Translations under genes and position numbers: made by a program
Source of the DNA: Cryptomeria japonica
Lineage: Eukaryota > Streptophyta > Pinopsida > Cupressales > Cupressaceae
Direction of reading: 5' to 3'
NCBI RefSeq assembly: GCF_030272615.1
Contig: NC_081408.1
Location: forward strand, 763,427,673 to 763,491,672
Length of the DNA: 64,000 nt
The notes under the pieces: generated by a model
Told to the model about the DNA's origin: nothing
The model's database searches: none
Seen by the model: only the letters and a program-made list of their open reading frames with translations
Shown here: one piece after another, positions 55,672-64,000 of the stretch
Position numbering within the stretch: the stretch's first letter is position 1
Layout of the letters: each line of letters opens with the position of its first letter

Positions 55672-57542
55672 TGTAGTCACATAAATCTGTCCACTTAATT
55701 AAATGAATACTTAGTATTTATTTGATTATTTAACCATCAATTAATAATTAATTAAATTAATATTTAATTAATTCATCTTAACCCTATTCTCCTATTAATT
55801 AAATAAATTATTCAATTTATTTGATTTAATTCACTTAACCAAATTCAGACCATTAATTAAATAAATAAATCATATTTATTTAATTAAATCTTCTCTCACA
55901 TTTAAATAAATTAATATTTATTTAAATCCCCCAAAATCCCACCTCTCACATTTAAATAAATAAATCATTTATTTAAATCACCTTTATCCTCCACCCACTT
56001 GTATTTGCCTACAAAAGCAAGTTGCACAATTATTTTAAATAAATAATTTATTTAAATCACCTTTATCCTCCACCCACTTGTATTTTCCTACAAAAGCAAG
56101 TTGCACAACTATTTTAAATAAATTATTTATTTAAAATCCTATTTATCCTCACCCACTTGAAACCTTTAATGGTTTCCCTTAAAGTATTCAAACTTGATGG
56201 CTTTAAAGTCTTCAAACTTGATGGCTTCCTTCTATAGTCTTCTTAAGACTTTAATGGTTTTCCTTAAAGTCTTCAAGCCTTTAATGGTTTCCCTCAAAGT
56301 CTTCAAGCATTTTAAATGCTTTATCTTCTTTTTCTCATTTAAATAAATTAATATTTATTTAAATATTTATCCAAATTCAACTTACACCATTTAATTGAAA
56401 TAAATGATTTTATTTTAATTGAAAATACCAAAATTTCTCCCACTTGCATTTTCCTACAAAATCCACTTGTATGCCTAAACCCCTTCTAGATTCTTCTAAA
56501 CCCTTCCTAATTAGCCTAATCCATCTCCTAAATATTGTCACATTCCTAAGCAAATTGGAGTCACTTCTCAAAGACTCCAAAGTCTTTGAAAAGCAATTAA
56601 TGCTTTGTGTGTTCAACAAATTAACCCTCAAAGTCTTGGATAACCTTTGAAAGCTTCCAACCTTCAACCACTAAATGGCTCAAAGTCTTTGATAACCATT
56701 GAAGGCTTTCAACCCTCAACCACTTAATCCCCAAAGTCTCCAATAACCATTAATGGTTACCTCAAACCCTCCCACATGGTTAAAACATTTGTTTTGACTC
56801 AACCTCTACCCAACCCAAAGGTCTCATCAAGCCTTTAATGCTTTGACCATGATTATCTCTTAAACATTTGCACAAAGGTTTATCCTTGGATTAACTCTTA
56901 ATCCAATGGGTAATCTTAATTTAGACTTGACCCTTACCTTCTAGATAACCATGAGGTCTTCTCAGGCCTTTAATGCCTCCAACCTCTTCTCTCAACCCAA
57001 TCCTATGTTGACACTTGTCACCATTTTATTGGTGCCAATTGTGCACATGGATCCCCAACTTTCAATCCTAACCCTTGTTAAGATTGCTCAATCTTAACCC
57101 TTCATTTCTCCATTTCTTCTATAAATAGAACCCTTCTCCTCAAGCAAAAGGAGAAGCATTTTAGAGTATTGTTGTTATACTGGCATTAGCATAGAGCTTT
57201 TTCATAGCATCACTATCTACTCTAGCATAGTATTTAGCTTTTCATTTCATATTTGAAGCTTAGTATTAAATCTCAATCCTCCATAAGCATCCATAGTGCA
57301 AAAAGCTGCTGAGAGCTACACTCATTTGGGACTTGGAGAGGAGAGGAACAAGGGAGGAGCAACTATGAGCATCTTGATTAGCTATTTCATTCTATGTTTA
57401 TATGCTTTCTATTTCATGCTTAATATCTCTCTTGATATGCCTGTTTAGGATAATCTTTTGTTGCTAACACTAACGTTTGTTTCTTGTGCTCTTGTGTGTG
57501 TTGCCATCAAACAGATTTTCTAATCCTTTATGCAGAGCATCA
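55672..57542 (+). repeat. 3' LTR of young Tat
   Basis: The 1,871-bp LTR aligns with the 5' LTR almost without change; I noticed one C/T difference (near 56526) and one T/A difference (near 57530). The extra 103 bases at about 56636-56738 are two more units of a repeat of about 51 bp (AAAGTCTTTGATAACCATTG type), which is single in the 5' LTR. Confidence 0.92.
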
Positions 57543-57744
57543 TTTGGTGAACCTGACGTGAATCGAACACGCAAAAAAGAGCAACTTTTTTTTTTTTTAA
57601 CCAATAACATGTTTGAATGTTGAAAATGTCACACAGGTTGCGATTTTGACACTGTTTTGGTGCGTTTGGCATTATTTTGGCGCTATTCCCCCTGTTTCAG
57701 TGCTTTTCCCTTCTCTGTCTTTCCCTTTCTTTTAATACGTTTGT
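57543..57744 (+). repeat. Duplicate PBS and leader start after the 3' LTR of young Tat
   Basis: These 202 bases equal 43323-43524, including the full PBS at 57545-57574. A normal integrated element ends at the LTR, so this is an extra piece of interior. The match stops after TACGTTTGT, and N2 ORF2 sequence starts at once with TGT shared at the junction. Confidence 0.92.
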
Positions 57745-59258
57745 CTGTAGCAGAAATAAAGGAACATTTGACAACCTACAATTCTAAATTTCTTGTCAAA
57801 CAGAGAGCCTTAAAATTGATGAATGGGCTATACATTGACGTAGAAAAGGAGACAAAAGAAAAATGGCAGGAAATATTCAAAATCAAGGATGTCGGTGAGC
57901 AATCTACAGTTGAAATTGTCGATGTCACCAAGCACAATCTTAATGTCACCGAGCAAGGTCTTGATGCTACCGAGCAAGACCCGACTGACACTATTCAAAT
58001 TGATGAAGATGTCATGGATGCAGAAGCACCGGAGCAGGAAATGATAGAAGGCACTACATATGCAAAACTTGTATCTAGTGAATCCGTTTTAGAACAAGTT
58101 CGGCCTTATCCACTGATCACTCAACCTGTCTCTACCGAAGCTCCTCAGGATACAACACAAGGCACCGAAGGTCACCAGTCTGAAGTAGCAGAAGGTACAA
58201 CTCAAGAAAAGACCTCTCAAGCACCGTCAAGCACTGAAAATGTTGCAGCTGAGACACCAAAGGACACCACAATGGCTACAAGAATCGACCATAGTGTTTC
58301 CTCTACCGAGCAACCTACCGAGGGTTAGCAAGCCTCACAAGCTATTGTCTTAGTTCAACTGACCAAAGGTAAAGAGAAGAAGGTGAAAAAGCATAGTTTC
58401 AAAGTTGATTTGACTAAACCGATAGTGTTGCCCAATGTGGATATCTCAAAATTAAAGGGGCAAGCACTTATTGATTTCGGTGAACTATGCAAAGCAAAGG
58501 CCGAACAAGAAAAATAGATGGCCATTCAAAAGAAGAATAAAGTACTTCAAAAGGTAAAGACACTACTAACCGATATGCTACCTACAGCTACAGTGTCAAC
58601 CGATGCAGCCATCCACATTCAACTGGATGAACTCCTTAATCAAATAGAAACATCTGGAGTTGATGCATTTGAGTACTTGTGCAAGCTAAAAGACAAACAC
58701 CTTATTGCAAAAATGATAGAAGAAGTACAAAAAGCTCTAACTATTGGTAAAGTCAAGCTTGTCAAATTCATTGCTGAGTTGTCCCCTCAACTCAAGCATA
58801 TTCTTTATTTATTTCAAAAACTTTGCACATTTTCCATATTCATTAAAGATATCAAGAATAAAACTGATGCAATTGAGAAAGAGATCACCGATCTCTCAAA
58901 TAAGTTGACCATAGAGCCAAATTCAGTTCAAAAATTTTATACCAAGCTTCAACAGCTCATGGCTCAACAGTTAGAACTAAGAAATGAAGAACATAAGATC
59001 AAGATGGATATAATGACACTCCAGACATTATTTCTTCCTCATCTTTCATCAGTTCAAGAACAGATTAACCGAGCTACACACCTATCTACTACACGAGAGG
59101 GAAGCACTCTTGATGGCTTAATATCACTATTGGTTGATATTCAAGCACAAAATTCTTTAATGGAAAGTGTAAAGGATGCACTCTCTGTCGCACTCACCGA
59201 CGCTCGGAAGAAGTATAAATCTATTTTTGATCAGCTCCCACCCCCAGATGGAAATTAA
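57745..59258 (+). pseudogene. N2 ORF2, C-terminal fragment
   Basis: It reads SVAEIKEHLTTYNSKFLVKQ and continues to PPPDGN with its stop at 59256-59258, co-linear with N1 ORF2. It contains the acidic Thr/Glu-rich region (about 57890-58320), stops near 58326 and 58516, and the coiled-coil C terminus (IFIKDIKNKTDAIEKEITDL and following). The start is a fusion with young Tat leader, not a natural N terminus. Function unknown. Confidence 0.8.
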
Positions 59259-59626
59259 GTTTTTAATGTTTGTCAAAAAGGGGGAGTAATACAATCTATT
59301 GAGTGATACTATATTTGGGGAGATACAGTTTTTGTGATACAGTTTTGATACAGTATTCGGAGTATTGTATACAAGGGGAGTATAGTGAGCAGAGTATGCA
59401 GAGTATTCAAGGACAGTAAGCATAGCACACAAGCACAAAATCGAGCATGCACAAATCAGAGTTATGTACAGTATAATGATAAGGGGAGTATATCTGAATA
59501 TACTATTTCATTGACTATTGTATTTACTGTTAGGTATAGTCATTTTGCAAAGTATATAGATTTTTGAGTTATGACTTTGAGAGTAGTTTTTGGTCAAACA
59601 TCTCAACTAATGTCAAAAGGGGAGAT
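59259..59626 (+). other. Multiple polypurine tracts of N2
   Basis: GGGGAG-type tracts occur near 59280, 59318, 59375 and 59483, and TGTCAAAAGGGGAGAT abuts the LTR at 59611-59626. The arrangement is the same as in N1 and the Sirevirus. Confidence 0.8.
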
Positions 59627-60624
59627 TGTTACTACTTATCAAATTGCCATTAGTTTTTATATTCAAAGTCATACAATATAATCTAGTCGGTTAACACTAC
59701 CAAATCATGCAGTCGGTACACATAGAGAAGTCGGTATGCACAGTCTAGTCGGATACAGAGGAAAGCAGTCATAGGACACAGTATACACCGAGTTGTCTAC
59801 CGAGTATCTTTTTATGACTACCGAGTAGAAAAGATTACACACCGAGTTAATATACATCGAGTGAAATGTGTTACCAGATACATTGAACCTAGACATGCAT
59901 ATAAAAATGTGTTACAAGATCGAGGCACATCTAACCGTTATTACATTGGAAATTGCACTAGAAGATTGTGTATGATTACGAGGACAATCTAACCAATGAA
60001 ATATTTTGTTTAGTTATTCATTCAAGGAATATTGTTTGTAAGATCGAAGCAATGAATTGGATCACTATCTTAAGGGATCTAGTTATACAACATTAGTTAA
60101 GGGTATATGCATGTGTGTGTAAGAAGACTGTTACAGAGACACAGAGGTCACCGAGAAGGTTTTCAGAGAATAGTCAAAGAATAGAGTAAACAGAAGGGTT
60201 TACCGAGTTACTATATGGGCTACTGAGGTATGCTATAAGCAAGGTAATCTACTTTGACCACATAGAATCTGCTATAACATTTCAGATGTAAAGTTGTAGA
60301 CATTTGTAATGATTTTATTGTAATATTGTGAAGTTGAAAGAGAAACCTTTAACAGGGTAAAAGACTCTAATCAAGTCTATAAATTATAAAGCCTCTAACC
60401 AGGTGCAGCATTCAGAATAAATGTTGTAAAATCCTTTAGCAAGGTAGATCTAATAGATCTTGTTACTCCTAATAGGGTAAGCTATCAGAAATAACTAAAC
60501 TGTAGCTCTAACCGAGCATTCTTTATTATTGCAGTAGTGAAGTTGTGGGTGCCATCCCCACCGCAGTTTTTCTCTCTAACCAAGAGTTTCTGCGTAACCA
60601 AAATATATGTGTTATGGAGTGAAT
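59627..60624 (+). repeat. 3' LTR of N2, cut by the Tork element
   Basis: It aligns with 37861 onward and breaks after GGAGTGAAT, where the 5' LTR continues CATGTATG. The missing end should lie to the right of the Tork element, outside the window. It shows many small differences from the 5' LTR. Confidence 0.9.
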
Positions 60625-61518
60625 TGTTGGGAAAAATGGTGTCTCAACCTTGCATTTATGTGAGGTTACTATTTATAGTAAGTTTTCATTTGAGCACAAA
60701 ATGGTGCGAAACTCTCCCTGAAGCTTTTGGTTGGCTAGATAAGCATTCCGGTAAAGTTTCGTCGCAAGATCACAGCTAGTTTTGAAGATATTAAAGTTTT
60801 CGTCTTGGAGGGGTGCAATAAAATATTTAAACTTAATTTTGGGGACTTTAGAGGCTCCGAAATGCCTTGAAAAGTGGTCGTAACCGGTGAAGCGGGTTTC
60901 GAGGTGATAGAGCACTTCGCGAGCTTTCCGGCGCTTCAAACGGTTCGTCAATCGAACACCCGGTTCTCAAGTTATGGCCTCCGGAAGTTTGTACTCCTGA
61001 ACTAGGAAAAATAATTTGTATCGAATACATAAATGAGCGGTAAAAGGGAGCGACATGTGTTGATGTGTGCTTTAACATGTCATAGGGAATCTAGAAGGGA
61101 GATAAGGTCGGCTACACTTTATTGGGTGGTTTTAGCCCATGGTTTTGTAATACCGTTTGATGGTTTCTTGTATTGTATCTCCTATTTATGAGGTGTGTGA
61201 GATAGAGGTTGTGTGTAAGAGTCCTATGGCTATTGAGTTGCCTCTGAATCTCTAATTAACGGTACTCCTGTGAAGAGCTTGCTCTGCAAGTATTTTGTAA
61301 TCTGTTTTTGATTGCTGAATAAAATATTGAGCTGCTTTTGGAGGGTGGGGTTTTTCTCCCGAAAGGGTTTTCCCCACGTAAATCATTGTGTTGTGGTATG
61401 AATGCTATTATATCTATTTTTATTTTCTGTAACTGTTGTAATGATCTGAAAAAGTTTTGCATTACCCTCCTCTCAAGGTTAGTGTAGGAAGTTGTTTCCG
61501 CTACTTAACTTCCTTACA
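60625..61518 (+). repeat. 5' LTR of the Tork-like element
   Basis: The 894-bp LTR runs TGTTGGGAAAAATGG...TTCCTTACA. It has the GGGTTTTTCTCCC / GGGTTTTCCCCACGT block near 61348-61379 common at copia LTR ends. A TATA-like CTATTTATGAGG lies near 61182. Confidence 0.88.
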
Positions 61519-61520
61519 AG

Positions 61521-61532
61521 TGGTATCAGAGC
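61521..61532 (+). other. Primer-binding site of the Tork-like element
   Basis: TGGTATCAGAGC (initiator-Met tRNA) lies two bases after the LTR end. Confidence 0.92.
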
Positions 61533-61642
61533 CTGATCACCTTTGGTTTCAATTGTGGGCAGTTGGGTTTTTTGAACTAATCTAGATTTGAGTGGGAGCT
61601 TGTGCAGAAGACACTTTTTGATCTTGTTGCAGGAATATTCAG

Positions 61643-62698
61643 ATGGCGAGTTCGTCAGGGAGAATAGAGGTGGAGAAATTTAACGGAAGTAATTTTGAGA
61701 TGTGGAAGCTGAAGATGGAAGATCTACTAATAGATCGAGATCTTTGGGATGCTATTGATGCGAATGTCCAAAGGCCCTCAGATCCTACTGCGGCAGCTCA
61801 GTATGATGTTATGGACCGAAAAGCTAAGGGTCTAATCAGACTGTGCCTGACAGACTCTGTTCTAATCAATGTCCATGAAGAGAACTCTGCAAAGAAGCTA
61901 TGGACTAAGCTTGGTGAGATGTATCAAGTAAAATCTTTATTAAATAAAATTTTCTTAAGAAAGAAATTGTATTCCTTGAAGATGGAAGAGGGTGGACGAA
62001 TTGCAGACCACCTGGAAGCATTCAATATGTTGGTGGCTCAATTAGTATCTGTCGGTGTTAAGATGGACGAGGAGGAGAAATGTCAGATCTTGCTTTGCTC
62101 TTTGCCTGATTCGTGGGATTCTCTTGTTATGGCTATCGGTAGTACTTCTGTTGTTTTGAAATCTGAAGACGTGGTGGGTGCCCTACTCGGTGAAGAGATG
62201 CGAAGGAAGGTATCCATCAGTTCAAAAGAAGCCCTAACCGTTCGTGGAAGACCTAGGGAGAAAGGCAAGAAGAATGAGAAGCGCGGCAAATCCAAATCCA
62301 AAGGGAGATCGAAATCTCCTGGAAAGTCCAAAGTCATTTGCTGGAATTGCGGTAAACCGGGTCACATCCGTAAGGACTGCAAAGAAGAAAAGAAGAAGAA
62401 GAAAAAGAAAAGGTTCGATTCTGATTCTAAGTCCGACAAGGAAGATGGCGATGCATTTATTGCGGCTTTGGTGACTCATACAGGTAATGATGCCTGGCTA
62501 ATTGACTCAGGTGCATCTTTTCATATGACTTCCAATAGAGATTGGTTTTCTGAATATGAAGGATTTAATGGAGGTAAGGTGTACTTGGGTGATGATTCAC
62601 CTCTAGACATTGTTGGTCGAGGTAAAGTTAGAATCAGGTTTTTTGATGGTAGAATAAAAAGGATTAATGGTGTGCTACATATCCCTGGATTAAAATGA
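61643..62698 (+). CDS. Tork-like gag and protease start
   Basis: The frame is 351 codons from MASSSGRIEVEKF. Gag occupies about residues 1-225 and a basic Lys/Ser-rich stretch precedes the zinc knuckle CWNCGKPGHIRKDC near residue 233. A poly-Lys segment and the protease motif DSGASFHM near residue 287 follow. The TGA at 62696-62698 lies within the polyprotein (GLK, stop, NLLSVSK), where related elements have Arg, so CGA-to-TGA is likely. The frame continues beyond it. Confidence 0.88.
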   Translation: MASSSGRIEVEKFNGSNFEMWKLKMEDLLIDRDLWDAIDANVQRPSDPTAAAQYDVMDRKAKGLIRLCLTDSVLINVHEENSAKKLWTKLGEMYQVKSLLNKIFLRKKLYSLKMEEGGRIADHLEAFNMLVAQLVSVGVKMDEEEKCQILLCSLPDSWDSLVMAIGSTSVVLKSEDVVGALLGEEMRRKVSISSKEALTVRGRPREKGKKNEKRGKSKSKGRSKSPGKSKVICWNCGKPGHIRKDCKEEKKKKKKKRFDSDSKSDKEDGDAFIAALVTHTGNDAWLIDSGASFHMTSNRDWFSEYEGFNGGKVYLGDDSPLDIVGRGKVRIRFFDGRIKRINGVLHIPGLK

Positions 62699-64000
62699 AA
62701 CCTGTTATCTGTGAGCAAACTGATAGATGCGGGTGTGCAGGTAGTCTTTTCTGAAACAGGATGTAAGATGATTAAGGGTGCTATGGTAGTTGCTAGAGGT
62801 GTTAGGTTTGGCACTTTGTATAAGCTTGAAGCATACACTGTTGAGTGTAATAGCACTTCTGTAAAAAGTAAATCTGTGGATACTTCACTGGAAGATTTGA
62901 AGGTTTCACCTTCAGTAGATGGAAATGGTTTTTGGGTACCTAAGGGTGCTCTTTTGTCTGAAGCAAAGTTACCTGCAGAGAAGACTATGTTATGGCACCA
63001 GAGACTTGGCCACATTGGAGAAAAGGGTCTAAGGACCTTGAAAAATAAAAATCTTGTTGAAGGTTTGAATGATTGTAATCTTGACTTTGATTTCTGTGAG
63101 CATTGCATTTATGGAAAACAAAACCGCGTTCAGTTTTACTCGAGTTCTCATAAAACTTGTGGTGTTTTGGATCTTATCCATTCTGATGTGTTTGGTCCAG
63201 TAGATGTCTCTTCGATTGGAAAATCCACATATTATGTTTCATTTATTGATGATTTTAGTAGAAGGAAATGGGTATATTTTCTAAAGAGTAAATCTGAAGT
63301 TTTTAGTCGTTTTAAAGAATTTAAAGCAATGGTTGTGTTGCAGACTGGAAAGAAAATAAAATGTTTGAGAACTGATAATGGCGGTGAGTTTTGCTCTAAT
63401 GATTTTGATAGATTCTGTAAAGACTGTGGAATTAACAGGCAGAAGACAACTCCGTATTCTCCACAGCAAAATGGAGTTGCAGAAAGAATGAACATGACAC
63501 TAATGGAGAAGGCTAGGAGTATGTTGAGTGGTGTTGGTCTCGAACAAAAGTTTTGGGCTGAAGCTGTTGCCACTGCTTGCTACCTGATTAACAGGTCTCC
63601 TACATCAGCTCTTGTTGATAAAACGCCTATGGAAGCATGGTCAGGTCACAAGCCTTCACTGAGATATCTTAGAGTATTTGGTTGTGAGGCATATGCACAT
63701 GTGCCAAAGGAGAAGCGAACAAAGTTGGAGAACAAGGCTGTGAAATGTATCTTCATTGGGTATAGTTATGGTGTGAAAGGATACAAGCTTTGGGACCCTG
63801 TTGCACAAAAGGTAATTCATAGTAGAAGTGTTATTTTTAGAGAAATTAAGTCTCCTTCTGTTACATTGCAGCCAGAACAGACTAAAAAAGAAGATGTGAT
63901 TCAACTTCCTTCTACACCTGAAAGAGTTGAATCGAGACCCCTAGATAGGCAAGAATTTGAGGAGAGCTCATCTAGCTCTGAATCTTCAGAAGAGGAGGAA
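62699..64000 (+). CDS. Tork-like protease end, integrase and pol start (runs off window)
   Basis: The frame is the same as the preceding gag and stays open to the right edge (434 codons). The integrase zinc region is WHQRLGHIG...CEHCIYGK near 62995-63120. Catalytic motifs are HSDVFGP near 63180, RTDNGGEF near 63370 and NGVAERMN near 63472. An acidic Ser/Glu-rich stretch closes the window, as is usual between integrase and RT. All three catalytic residues are present. RT and RNase H would follow outside. Confidence 0.9.

Larger units (their letters stand above)
41555..57744 (+). mobile_element. Young Tat-lineage Ty3/gypsy element, nearly intact
   Basis: It comprises a 5' LTR, a tRNA-Trp-type PBS, a leader, a small ORF, one long gag-pol frame with a single TGA, a 3' untranslated region, a PPT and a 3' LTR. 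An extra PBS plus about 200 bases of leader follow the 3' LTR. The LTRs are almost identical (two substitutions seen by eye, apart from one 103-bp length difference), so insertion was recent. No TSD joins the two ends, because the right end is fused directly to N2 ORF2 with host sequence missing. Confidence 0.93.
37861..60624 (+). mobile_element. N2: second copy of the pol-less LTR family, split by young Tat
   Basis: The pieces are 37861-41554 and 57745-60624. The order is LTR, PBS, ORF1, spacer, ORF2 start, [young Tat], ORF2 end, PPTs, 3' LTR. Relative to N1, about 1.27 kb of ORF2 is missing at the young Tat insertion. The 3' LTR is cut by the Tork element at 60625. As in N1 there is no pol sequence. 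The left flank is GTATG; the matching TSD lies off-window. Confidence 0.9.
60625..64000 (+). mobile_element. Tork/Tnt1-like Ty1/copia element, right end outside window
   Basis: 5' LTR, PBS, gag-protease and the start of pol through integrase are present. Gag resembles Tnt1-type Gags (KFNGSNFEMWKLKMEDLL, one CCHC knuckle). Only one stop breaks the frame over 2.36 kb, so the copy is fairly young. It is inserted in the N2 3' LTR with left flank TGAAT. Confidence 0.88.

Overview
The window is nuclear DNA from a seed plant with a large, repeat-rich genome. A conifer or other gymnosperm is plausible, but the sequence does not prove it. I see no host gene, rRNA or tRNA gene, and no CRISPR array. Essentially every base belongs to LTR retrotransposons inserted into one another, mostly as decayed copies.

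The layout is a nested stack. (1) Bases 1-5553 hold the 3' part of an old Ty3/gypsy chromovirus and its 3' LTR. (2) An old Tat-lineage Ty3/gypsy element ('old Tat') starts at 5554 and runs in pieces to 35913. (3) Three elements sit inside old Tat. The first is a minus-strand, pol-less LTR element ('N1', 14459-22382, TSD AACAA). The second is a Sirevirus-like Ty1/copia element (23862-31372, TSD TTTAT). The third is a small non-autonomous LTR element ('X', from 35914). (4) A second, plus-strand copy of the pol-less family ('N2', from 37861) sits in the 3' LTR of X. (5) N2 is itself broken by a young, nearly intact Tat element ('young Tat', 41555-57744), and its 3' LTR is broken by a Tork/Tnt1-like copia element (60625 to the right edge).

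The most unusual biology is the N family. Two independent copies have LTRs of about 1.1 kb and an initiator-Met PBS. Both carry a coiled-coil, five-zinc-knuckle Gag-like ORF1 and an unrecognised ORF2 of about 1,100 codons, and neither has any protease, integrase or reverse transcriptase. The LTR-end hairpin, PBS and repeated polypurine tracts match those of the Sirevirus in the same window, which suggests that Sirevirus enzymes mobilise it.

Other notable items are a divergent array with an exact 21-bp period just after the PBS of old Tat, and a small ORF upstream of gag that is conserved between the two Tat elements. Young Tat has a 30-nt primer-binding site matching the 3' end of tRNA-Trp. 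Its 3' end is aberrant: the 3' LTR is followed by a second PBS and about 200 bp of leader, then a deletion of host sequence. Young Tat keeps a gag-pol frame broken by one TGA and has almost identical LTRs, so it is the most recent datable arrival. All positions and alignments were made by eye.
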